Source of the DNA: an uncultured bacterium
Lineage (GTDB): Bacteria; Actinomycetota; Coriobacteriia; Coriobacteriales; Coriobacteriaceae
Assembly: GCA_905215225.1 (NCBI GenBank)
Contig: CAJMPM010000077.1
Span: 1-6,871, forward strand
Length of the DNA: 6,871 nt
Reading direction: 5' to 3'
Shown: piece by piece, positions 1 to 5,249 of the stretch
Layout of the letters: every line of letters starts with the position of its first letter
Position numbering within the stretch: position 1 is the first letter of the stretch
Translations under genes and position numbers: made by a program
Notes under the pieces: model-generated
Told to the model about the DNA's origin: nothing
The model's input: only the letters and a program-made list of their open reading frames with translations
The model's database searches: none

Positions 1-242
1 ATGCGCGGTACGGCCGTGATGTAGTCGATGCCATCGGGATTCTCGAATAGGCGGCAGCGATTGTGAATCCCTGAGTCCTTCATGGCCTGCGTGATGGCGA
101 GGCAGATGGTCGTGCGCCCGCGCGATTCGTCGGCAACGACCAGGTTGGTGGTGAGCGGGTCGAGCCCGCGGTCGACGCACTCGACGCTGGCGTAGAACGT
201 CTTGAGGTCGATGCAGATATAGGTGTGACGCTCGTGTCCCAC
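1..242 (-). CDS. Y-family (UmuC/DinB-like) DNA polymerase, N-terminal part, runs off left edge
   Basis: My translation of the minus strand gives MGHERHTYICIDLKTFYASV, followed by ECVDRGLDPLTTNLVVAD and later CRLFEN and DYITAVPR. This is the N-terminal palm of Y-family translesion polymerases of the UmuC/UvrX type. The Asp of CIDLK should be the first metal-binding carboxylate, and the Tyr of FYASVE sits at the steric-gate position that excludes ribonucleotides. The second catalytic motif lies beyond the window edge. Such enzymes copy damaged templates and are commonly SOS-induced. I chose the GTG at 242-240 because GGGAGGA (252-246) precedes it by a short 4-nt gap. An in-frame ATG at 254-252 has no ribosome binding site but cannot be excluded. 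About 80 codons are visible. The family call is firm; the exact subfamily (dinB, umuC or uvrX) is not decided. Confidence 0.85.
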   Translation of the reverse strand, partial: MGHERHTYICIDLKTFYASVECVDRGLDPLTTNLVVADESRGRTTICLAITQAMKDSGIHNRCRLFENPDGIDYITAVPR

Positions 243-267
243 GCGTCCTCCCATCAAACACATGTAC

Positions 268-289
268 TTATCGAAAACCAGTTCGATAA
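268..289 (-). promoter_or_regulatory. LexA/SOS box upstream of the Y-family polymerase
   Basis: A perfect 8-bp inverted repeat (TTATCGAA and TTCGATAA, separated by 6 bp) contains TCGAAaaccaGTTCGA. This matches the actinobacterial LexA site TCGAAC-N4-GTTCGA at all but one arm position (A for C in the left arm). It overlaps the -10 hexamer and the expected transcription start, so bound LexA would block RNA polymerase. A damage-tolerance polymerase directly downstream is the expected target. The palindrome is seen directly; regulation by LexA is inferred. Confidence 0.8.
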
Positions 290-314
290 TACCCGCTCGT
301 CCGGACGTCGTCAA
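286..314 (-). promoter_or_regulatory. Sigma-70-type promoter of the Y-family polymerase gene
   Basis: Read on the minus strand, TTGACG (314-309) and TATTAT (291-286) are separated by exactly 17 bp, close to the housekeeping consensus. Transcription should start near 279, giving a leader of about 36 nt before the GTG start. The SOS palindrome covers the -10 and start region. Confidence 0.7.
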
Positions 315-319
315 AACCT

Positions 320-350
320 GTCAAAAAGGGACTGGTTTGTTTAGGGAGGT
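320..350 (+). repeat. Dispersed repeat, copy 1 (CAAAAAGGGAC family)
   Basis: This 31-bp stretch matches the reverse complement of 1050-1080 at about 25 of 31 positions, including an uninterrupted CAAAAAGGGAC and then GGTTT, TTT and AGGT. With a few bases to its left it can fold: AAACC-T-GTC (314-322) against GAC-T-GGTTT (330-338), around an AAAAAGG loop. It lies between the polymerase promoter and the small dehydrogenase-like gene. It could be a REP-like or MITE-like element; no transposase is in the window. Confidence 0.6.
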
Positions 351-477
351 ATGGTCGTGCGGTTGGATCGGGTTTTAACGCAGCTCTAAAGAGTGCGAAA
401 CAGCTCGGAAAACCTTGCTTCGTAGCATGAGCCTAACAATCGATACCGCCTATACGCACGGAAGGGCTGTGGGAAAG

Positions 478-1002
478 ATGGTCAATTATGGGTTTGGTAT
501 GCCGACACGCTTGGTTGCGGATGGGGATGTGGCTCGCTGGTGCGGGCGATTGGTTGCCCACTATGGCGGCACTAAGGCACTGGTCGTGCTGGGAGGCGAC
601 AAGCACACGCGTGATGAGCTTGTCTCGGCGGCACTCGGCTCGCTTGATCGAGCTCTGCTCGAGCGCGTGCTTTTCCGCTGCGGCGCGGTTGAGGGCGACG
701 GGGGAGACGAGCTGATCGACGAAGCCGTGGCCCTGGCGACCGACGAAGGGGTGGACTTTGTATTGGCGATTGGCGATGCCGATACTGCTGGCTTTGCGCG
801 CGAACTCGCGCGTCGCATGGCGGCGCTCGATGCCGGCGAAGACGGTTTTGTCCCTTATGGATGCATTGTCTTGGAGGGCAAGGTGCCTGCTGTCGTGGGC
901 GTCGGAGAGGTTCCCGTTTTTGCCATCATCGCGCCCGAACTGCTGGAGGGCATTGGGTCTCCTCTGCGTGAGTTGCTCGGCAGCGTGTGCGCCGCGGCCT
1001 AG
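478..1002 (+). CDS. Short protein resembling the N-terminal domain of iron-containing alcohol dehydrogenase
   Basis: The 174-residue product begins MVNYGFGMPTRLVADGDVAR, like the N-terminus of butanol-dehydrogenase-type Fe-ADHs (MxNFxFYNPTKIxFG). KALVVLGGDKH (residues 33-43) and GVDFVLAIGDADT (91-103) occupy the places of the family's GGGS dinucleotide-binding motifs, but most of the glycines are gone. The protein stops near where the family would enter its metal-binding helical domain. There is no HxxxH-type metal site and about half the usual length (roughly 380-400 residues) is missing, so dehydrogenase activity is unlikely. I chose ATG 478 because it aligns with the family start; ATG 427 and TTG 415 extend the frame in phase, and none has a strong ribosome binding site. 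It could be a shrunken regulatory or sensing domain or a decaying gene. The frame is open and the stop is clean, so it may be expressed. Confidence 0.6.
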   Translation: MVNYGFGMPTRLVADGDVARWCGRLVAHYGGTKALVVLGGDKHTRDELVSAALGSLDRALLERVLFRCGAVEGDGGDELIDEAVALATDEGVDFVLAIGDADTAGFARELARRMAALDAGEDGFVPYGCIVLEGKVPAVVGVGEVPVFAIIAPELLEGIGSPLRELLGSVCAAA

Positions 1003-1012
1003 TATTTGGCAT

Positions 1013-1080
1013 AAAGGGATGGGTTATTTTTGGTTGGTAAAGCGTTTGACCTGCCAAAATAAACCTGTCCCTTTTTGGTC
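1013..1080. repeat. Inverted pair of the dispersed repeat, long imperfect hairpin
   Basis: The left arm 1013-1033 (AAAGGGATGGGTT...) faces the right arm 1054-1074 (...AACCTGTCCCTTT). Of 21 positions, 17 pair by Watson-Crick rules and 2 more as G-U in RNA, with a 2-nt internal mismatch and a 20-nt loop. The right arm extended to 1048-1080 is the reverse complement of copy 1 at 320-350. It starts 10 bp after the stop codon of the dehydrogenase-like gene and is followed by a short T run (1072-1076), so it may also end that transcript. REP- or MITE-like origin is inferred. Confidence 0.6.
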
Positions 1081-1159
1081 GGTTGCCGTTTGGGGGCCGA
1101 TTGGCAACGCTCGCTGATTATAGTCTTGACCTGCGCTAGAATAGTGGCATCTGAATGTC

Positions 1160-1183
1160 CGGGCGCATGGAGGCGTGCGCCCG
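1160..1183 (+). promoter_or_regulatory. GC-rich hairpin in the pgi leader
   Basis: CGGGCGCA (1160-1167) and TGCGCCCG (1176-1183) form a perfect 8-bp stem around an 8-nt loop, TGGAGGCG. It ends 7 nt before the pgi ribosome binding site. With no T run after it and the start codon so near, it looks more like an mRNA-stability or translation-modulating structure than a terminator. A function is not shown. Confidence 0.4.
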
Positions 1184-1190
1184 TATGCTG

Positions 1191-1197
1191 AGGAGGA
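1191..1197 (+). promoter_or_regulatory. Strong ribosome binding site of pgi
   Basis: AGGAGGA lies 4-5 nt before the ATG at 1202. It decides this start over the upstream in-frame GTG at 1175, which falls in the leader hairpin. Confidence 0.85.
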
Positions 1198-1201
1198 CTC
1201 T

Positions 1202-2896
1202 ATGGCAACTGTTGCCGCACCTATCGATGCTACGTCGACTGCCGCTTGGAAGGCACTCGAGGCTCATCAGGAGAAGCTCGAGGCCGATGGTATCGACCTC
1301 AAGGCCTGGTTCGCTGCCGATGCCGAGCGCGTGAACAAGCTGAGCTTTGACGCCGGTGACCTGCACTTCGATCTGTCGAAGAACCTGGTGACCGATGAGA
1401 CCGTCAAGCTGCTGTGCGATCTTGCTCGTGAGGTGAAGCTCGAGGAGCGCCGCGACGCCATGTTCTCCGGCGAGCACATTAACACCACCGAGGACCGCGC
1501 CGTCCTGCACACCGCGCTTCGCCGTCCGGCAAGCGAGAAGGGCCAGCTCATCGTTGACGGCCAGGATGTCGTCGCCGACGTGCACGAGGTCCTCGACCGC
1601 ATGTATGCCTTCGCCGAGCGCGTGCGCTCCGGTGAGTGGAAGGGTGTTACCGGCAAAAAGATCGAGCACCTGGTGTCCATCGGCATCGGCGGCTCCGAGC
1701 TGGGCCCGGTCATGGCCTACGAGGCTCTGCGTCCCTATGCCGACGCCGGTATCGACTGCCGCTATATCTCCAACATCGACCCCAACGATCAGGCCGAGAA
1801 GCTCAAGGGTTTGGATCCCGAGACCACGCTCGTGATCATCGTCTCCAAGACCTTCACCACGCTCGAGACCCTCACCAACGCTCGCGAGGTCAAGACCTGG
1901 ATGCTCGAGCAGCTCAAGGCTCAGGGCGCCATCGACGGCTCCGATGAGCAGAACGCCGAGGCCGTGGCAAAGCACTTCGTCGCCGTTTCCACCGCACTCG
2001 AGAAGGTCGAGGCTTTCGGTATCGACCCGGCCAACGCCTTCGGTTTCTGGAACTGGGTCGGCGGTCGCTATTCCGTTGACTCCGCCGTGGGCCTGTCGCT
2101 GATCGTCGTGCTCGGCCCCGAGCGTTTCCAGCAGTTCCTTGAGGGCTTCCACGCCATCGACGAGTACTTCTGCAACACGCCGCTCGAGAACAATGCCGTC
2201 GCGCTGATGGGTCTGCTCAACGTCTGGTACGTCAACTTCTTCGGTTCCAAGAGCCATGCCGTGCTGCCGTACTGCCAGTACCTGCACCGTTTCCCGGCCT
2301 ACCTGCAGCAGCTCACCATGGAGTCCAACGGCAAGCATGTCCGCTGGGACGGCAGCGCCGTGACCTCCGACACCGGTGAGATCTTCTGGGGCGAGCCCGG
2401 CACCAACGGCCAGCATGCCTTCTACCAGCTGCTGCACCAGGGCACCGTGGTGGTTCCGGCCGATTTCATCGCCTTCGCCAATACTGCCAACCCTGCGACC
2501 GATAGCGGCCAGGACGTGCATGAGCTGTTCCTGGGCAACTTCCTGGCCCAGACCAAGGCGCTCGCCTTTGGCAAGACGGCCGACGAGGTTCGTGCCGAGG
2601 GCACGCCCGAGCAGATCGTCCCGGCCCGCTGCTTTGAGGGCAACCGTCCGACGACCTCGATCTTCGGCGACACGCTGACCCCGTTTGCGCTCGGCGAGCT
2701 CATCGCCCTGTACGAGCACATCACGTTTGTCGAGGGCACGGTCTGGGGCATCGACTCCTACGACCAGTGGGGCGTCGAGCTGGGCAAGCAGCTTGCCAAG
2801 CAGATCACCCCGGCCTTCCACGATGACGCCGCCAAGGCCGAGCAGGACGCTTCGACCCAGGCACTCATCGAGTTCTACCGCGCGCATCGCAAGTAG
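1202..2896 (+). CDS. pgi: Glucose-6-phosphate isomerase
   Basis: This 564-residue cytoplasmic enzyme interconverts glucose 6-phosphate and fructose 6-phosphate at the entry to glycolysis and gluconeogenesis; length is normal for the long bacterial form. SIGIGGSELGP (from residue 159) and SKTFTT (215-220) are the sugar-phosphate-binding loops of the SIS fold. NWVGGRYSVDSAVG (from about 284) is the first family signature and WGVELGKQLAKQI (from 523) the second. Expected catalytic residues are present: Glu374 in MESNGK, His405 in GTNGQHAF and Lys529 in ELGKQ, with Arg289 in GGRYS. The gene appears intact and monocistronic, with its own ribosome binding site and a terminator 34 bp after the stop. 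It is convergent with the conjugation gene unit on its right. The codon choice is strongly GC-biased at third positions (GAG, CTC, ATC, GCC), as expected for a highly expressed gene of a high-GC host. Confidence 0.97.
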   Translation: MATVAAPIDATSTAAWKALEAHQEKLEADGIDLKAWFAADAERVNKLSFDAGDLHFDLSKNLVTDETVKLLCDLAREVKLEERRDAMFSGEHINTTEDRAVLHTALRRPASEKGQLIVDGQDVVADVHEVLDRMYAFAERVRSGEWKGVTGKKIEHLVSIGIGGSELGPVMAYEALRPYADAGIDCRYISNIDPNDQAEKLKGLDPETTLVIIVSKTFTTLETLTNAREVKTWMLEQLKAQGAIDGSDEQNAEAVAKHFVAVSTALEKVEAFGIDPANAFGFWNWVGGRYSVDSAVGLSLIVVLGPERFQQFLEGFHAIDEYFCNTPLENNAVALMGLLNVWYVNFFGSKSHAVLPYCQYLHRFPAYLQQLTMESNGKHVRWDGSAVTSDTGEIFWGEPGTNGQHAFYQLLHQGTVVVPADFIAFANTANPATDSGQDVHELFLGNFLAQTKALAFGKTADEVRAEGTPEQIVPARCFEGNRPTTSIFGDTLTPFALGELIALYEHITFVEGTVWGIDSYDQWGVELGKQLAKQITPAFHDDAAKAEQDASTQALIEFYRAHRK

Positions 2897-2929
2897 TCGC
2901 TGCTGTTAACGCATCGCGCCTTATAGTCA

Positions 2930-2964
2930 GGGGCCCGTATCCTATCGGATGCGGGCCCCTTTGC
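2930..2964 (+). terminator. Rho-independent terminator of pgi
   Basis: GGGGCCCGTATCC (2930-2942) pairs with GGATGCGGGCCCC (2947-2959) over 13 bp with a single T-G wobble, closing a TATC loop. TTTGCTTTG follows. The stem lies between convergent genes and could also slow transcripts arriving from the coupling-protein gene, though no T run exists on that side. Confidence 0.88.
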
Positions 2965-3037
2965 TTTGCCGTGGTCCCGGGGCGCACGGCCTTTGTGGAA
3001 CATTGCCGGGGCGCCGCGCACTGCGAGAACCCTGCGC

Positions 3038-4342
3038 CTAGATCTCGGCCTCCGCATGGCCTCGCTGCGCCTCGGGCAGCTCCCCGTAGAGCGGATGGTC
3101 TTCGAGCCTAAAGCGCTCGACCTGTTCGGGAGTGCGACCGCGTACAAAGAGCCACGAGCGATCGATTGGCGTCGCCATGAGCGTGCTGGGCAGCGCGTCG
3201 GCGCGGTCGGAAAACACCCGGGCACTCTCGGGATCCTGGAACGCCAGCACCAGATGCGTGTCGCAGTTGCCCATGATGGAGCGTGCGCGTGCCTCGCCAT
3301 AGAGCGCATCGAGCTGGTTGGTCGACTGCAGCAGCAGCGTTGCCCAGATGTTGCGGCTTCGGATAATCGAGAGCACGTTGTCGATCTGGGGGATCTGCAG
3401 ATTTGCGAAGTCATCGAGCATAAAGCGCACGGGCACGGGCAGGCTGCCGTCGGGCTGCCTATCGGCCTCGCGAATGAGGCCCATAAACGCCTGCGAAATA
3501 AAGAGGCCGGTCAGCGGATCGAGATTGCGGTCAATATCGCTCACGGTTACAAACAGGGCGCAGGGGGTGTGTCCCATGGAAGCGAAGTCCACCTGATGGC
3601 ACTCACGATAGAGCTGTGCCGCACCGTCGAATCCCAGACACATGACCTTTTCGGCAAGGATGCCGACGATGCTCGCGTGCATGCGCTCGGCATTTTGCGT
3701 AATGGCGTAGCGCCGCCATAGCGAGAGGGCATAGCTTTGGGGGTCGGTCGTGATCAGGTCGTCAAACAATCGACCCGTGGCACCGTCCTGCAGGTGCTCG
3801 ATCAGCTTGATGACCGAGCTGATCGTCTGCTCGTCGGCGGGTAGCTGTTCGGTGACGTAGGCGATAAGACACGACAGCAGGTTTGCCGCCGCATGATCCC
3901 AAAAAGGCTGGTTGTTGTCCTCGATGGGGCAGATGGCCTTTGCCACCGAGAGGATGTCCTGCTGGTTGGGCCTGCCGTCCGCCTTGCGGCGAATGTGCCT
4001 CAGGGGGTTGTAGCCGCAGCGCTCGATGCCGGGCGCAAGGGCCGGGACGGTGTTGAGGTCGGCGAAGTTGAGACATTGCACGCGGTAACCGTGGGCTGCC
4101 AGCACGGGTCCCACTTCGCGACAGAGCGTGCCTTTGGTGTCGAGCACGATGTAGCTTGCGTTCATTTGCAGCAGGTTGGGCTTGAGGACGTTTCGGGTCT
4201 TGCCGGCTCCCGAGGGGCCGATCACAAGTGCATTGTTGTTGAGTCCCGTTTGGCGGGTGTCGCAGGAAAGCGTTCGATCCTTGGCGAGGATGGTGGACAA
4301 TGCAGACTCAGATGCGGCGAGGCGGCTGGCGAGGTTAGACAT
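3038..4342 (-). CDS. VirD4/TraG-like type IV coupling ATPase (conjugative DNA transfer)
   Basis: The 434-residue product is a FtsK/VirD4-class ATPase that would deliver a relaxase-DNA complex to a conjugation channel. Walker A is GPSGAGKT (residues 42-49). The stretch after it, NVLKPNLLQMNASYIVLDTK (51-70), is typical of TraG/VirD4 proteins of Gram-positive conjugative elements. YNPL is at 111-114, Walker B is VRFMLDDFANL (305-315) with Asp where many relatives have Glu, and LLLQSTNQLDALYG (336-349) plus IMGNCDTHLVLAF (356-368) are the later conserved segments. The N-terminal transmembrane part usual in VirD4 is absent: only about 40 residues precede the P-loop and none form a membrane helix. 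The start at ATG 4342 is set by AAGGAGGT just upstream and by an 8-bp overlap with the ClpP-type gene. The frame is open further upstream, but that stretch reads as an Arg/Ser/Pro-rich antisense-like translation of the protease gene. The C-terminus ends cleanly at 3038. Confidence 0.88.
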   Translation of the reverse strand: MSNLASRLAASESALSTILAKDRTLSCDTRQTGLNNNALVIGPSGAGKTRNVLKPNLLQMNASYIVLDTKGTLCREVGPVLAAHGYRVQCLNFADLNTVPALAPGIERCGYNPLRHIRRKADGRPNQQDILSVAKAICPIEDNNQPFWDHAAANLLSCLIAYVTEQLPADEQTISSVIKLIEHLQDGATGRLFDDLITTDPQSYALSLWRRYAITQNAERMHASIVGILAEKVMCLGFDGAAQLYRECHQVDFASMGHTPCALFVTVSDIDRNLDPLTGLFISQAFMGLIREADRQPDGSLPVPVRFMLDDFANLQIPQIDNVLSIIRSRNIWATLLLQSTNQLDALYGEARARSIMGNCDTHLVLAFQDPESARVFSDRADALPSTLMATPIDRSWLFVRGRTPEQVERFRLEDHPLYGELPEAQRGHAEAEI

Positions 4343-4817
4343 GGGCGACCTCCTTGGTGGTCGAGAGGATTTCGTGGGCAAAGCCGAGCTCGACGGCGCG
4401 CTCGGCCGAAAGGTAGGTGTCTTTTGCAGTGAGGGACTGGATGCGCTTGGGCGTGAGGCCGCTGCGGTCCGAGAGGATTTGCGTGAGGGTCTTGCGGGTC
4501 TGCATGAGACGCCGGCTGGTTTCCTGCAGCGCAAGTGCCGAGCCGCCTGCCCCCTGGGGGATCAGCGGGTCGTGAATCATGAGCTCTGCATGGGGCGCCA
4601 TACGGCGATCGTCGCCGCCCATAAAGATCACGGCGCCCATGGACGCGGCGAATTCCAGGCAGACGGTGCGGATGGGGCACGATGCGAGGCGCATGGCGTC
4701 ATAGATCGCAAGACCCGATCGCACGCTTCCGCCGGCGCTGGCGACAAATATGGTGATGGTGCGGCTGGGGTCGGTGGCATCGAGCAGGCGGATCTGCTGG
4801 CATAGGTCGTGGGCCAT
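4335..4817 (-). CDS. ClpP-type serine protease, 5' part lost at a chimeric junction
   Basis: From MAHDLCQQIRLLDA onward this is ClpP. It has SAGGSVRSGLAIYDAM (134-149 of the continuous frame that starts at 5138), catalytic Ser166 in AASMGA, His189 in LMIHDP and Asp240 in TAKDTYLSAERA, matching the E. coli Ser97-His122-Asp171 triad in order and near-identical spacing. Against E. coli ClpP it lacks roughly the first 38 residues (axial loop and handle start). The frame is open upstream only because unrelated S58 peptidase sequence happens to be in phase, and no ribosome binding site precedes the Met at 4817. Its last codons overlap the coupling-protein start (ATGTCTAA shared), suggesting translational coupling, so this is probably an accessory ClpP of a conjugative element and not the housekeeping copy. 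It may degrade or process element proteins with a host Clp ATPase; that is inference. Confidence 0.8.
   Translation of the reverse strand: MAHDLCQQIRLLDATDPSRTITIFVASAGGSVRSGLAIYDAMRLASCPIRTVCLEFAASMGAVIFMGGDDRRMAPHAELMIHDPLIPQGAGGSALALQETSRRLMQTRKTLTQILSDRSGLTPKRIQSLTAKDTYLSAERAVELGFAHEILSTTKEVAHV
4348..4355 (-). promoter_or_regulatory. Ribosome binding site of the coupling-protein gene
   Basis: On the minus strand AAGGAGGT sits 5 nt before ATG 4342, inside the 3' end of the ClpP-type gene. It fixes the coupling-protein start. Confidence 0.85.
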
Positions 4818-4823
4818 CGGGGT
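4812..4823. other. Probable chimeric junction between Coriobacteriia-like and Bacteroidetes-like DNA
   Basis: Within one minus-strand open frame (4335-5138) the protein changes family abruptly. Residues up to ELGNIETP are S58/P1 peptidase, whose relatives continue with I-x-L-T-N-T; residues from MAHDLCQQ are ClpP, in the middle of its fold. Both families are cut at conserved internal positions, not at domain borders. On either side host traits differ: strong Shine-Dalgarno sites on the left, none and an outer-membrane receptor on the right. The break can be placed only to within several bases around CCGATGGCC. Confidence 0.88.
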
Positions 4824-5138
4824 TTCGATGTTTCCCAATTCCCTGATCTGTGTGTAACCGGCCATTTTGCCGTAACCGTTGCCGATGCAGACGGCTGCCG
4901 GCAGCTTGTGCCGGAAAATATTGCCGGGATGGGGAATGACGGCCGTGACGCCCGTGCGTACCGAGTCGCCTTCGATCAGCGTGGCGTGGCCGACCCGGAC
5001 GCCCTTCACGTCCGTGATCGCGTTGAGCGGTCCGGTTCTGAAAATACCGTACTCGATTCCGTAGTCGCGCATCCGGCTTTGGCCGGCAAGCGTGCCCGCC
5101 GCCATGAGAAGGCCGAGCGACAGAAGAAATGCTTTCAT
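4818..5138 (-). CDS. S58 (DmpA/P1) family aminopeptidase, N-terminal fragment
   Basis: The first 107 residues of the continuous frame begin with a Sec-type signal peptide (MKAFLLSLGLLMAAGTLAG), placing the product in the periplasm or outside. RDYGI (24-28), GPLNAITDVKGVRVGHATL (36-54), RTGVTAVIPH (61-70), GNGYGK (86-91) and QIRELGNIETP (97-107) follow the conserved N-terminal order of DmpA/P1 peptidases, N-terminal-nucleophile enzymes that remove N-terminal residues from peptides after self-cleavage. The self-cleavage site and nucleophile lie in the missing two thirds of the protein. The gene has an A-rich leader and no Shine-Dalgarno site, as is usual in Bacteroidetes. It follows the TonB receptor gene on the same strand after 111 bp containing a terminator, so it is probably a separate transcript. 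Confidence 0.85.
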
Positions 5139-5162
5139 GCGTTGTTGGTCTGGTTTTTTTCG

Positions 5163-5194
5163 TAAAAGTACGGAAGCCGGACGGGAAAAACAAC
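5163..5194 (-). promoter_or_regulatory. Candidate Bacteroidetes-type promoter of the S58 peptidase gene
   Basis: On the minus strand GTTG (5194-5191) and TACTTTTA (5170-5163) are 20 bp apart, resembling the Bacteroidetes pattern TTTG-N19-21-TAnnTTTG. One mismatch lies in each box, and the upstream box is part of the receptor terminator tail, so this is only a candidate. Confidence 0.35.
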
Positions 5195-5223
5195 ATCCGG
5201 ACCCCGTTTCACGGGCCCGGATG
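5186..5223 (-). terminator. Rho-independent terminator of the TonB receptor gene
   Basis: On the minus strand CATCCGG pairs with CCGGATG and, inside it, CCCGT with ACGGG around a GAA loop (5223-5194), with one small bulge. TTGTTTTT follows directly. It begins 26 bp after the receptor stop codon. Confidence 0.75.
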
Positions 5224-5249
5224 CATGCTTGCGCGTCAGCGCGGCCCGC

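Noticed and set aside
363..391. Possible promoter TTGGAT / TCTAAA before the dehydrogenase-like gene
   Set aside because: Both boxes are weak and the true start of the gene is uncertain.
1119..1156. Promoter for pgi using TTGACC (1126-1131) or the -10-like TAGAAT (1137-1142) and TATAGT (1119-1124)
   Set aside because: No pairing of these hexamers gives acceptable spacing with a good partner. A promoter is expected here but I cannot assign it.
1136..2887. Very long open frame on the minus strand opposite pgi
   Set aside because: It mirrors the codons of pgi in a high-GC gene. Its translation is Leu/Gly/Val/Asp-rich low-complexity sequence with no recognisable domain, and pgi explains the region fully.
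4343..4534. Upstream extension of the coupling-protein frame to 4534
   Set aside because: The extra 64 residues are Arg/Ser/Pro-rich and come from another frame of the ClpP-type gene. A strong ribosome binding site and start at 4342 replace it.
2966..4805. Plus-strand open frames opposite the coupling protein and ClpP-type gene (for example 2966-3721, 3893-4432, 4176-4805)
   Set aside because: They are antisense shadows of the well-supported minus-strand genes and show no family resemblance or ribosome binding sites.
4335..5138. A genuine, novel S58 peptidase-ClpP fusion protease
   Set aside because: Both families are broken inside conserved segments and lack essential parts (the S58 nucleophile; the ClpP N-terminal segment), and the flanks belong to different phyla. 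In-phase joining happens by chance one time in three.
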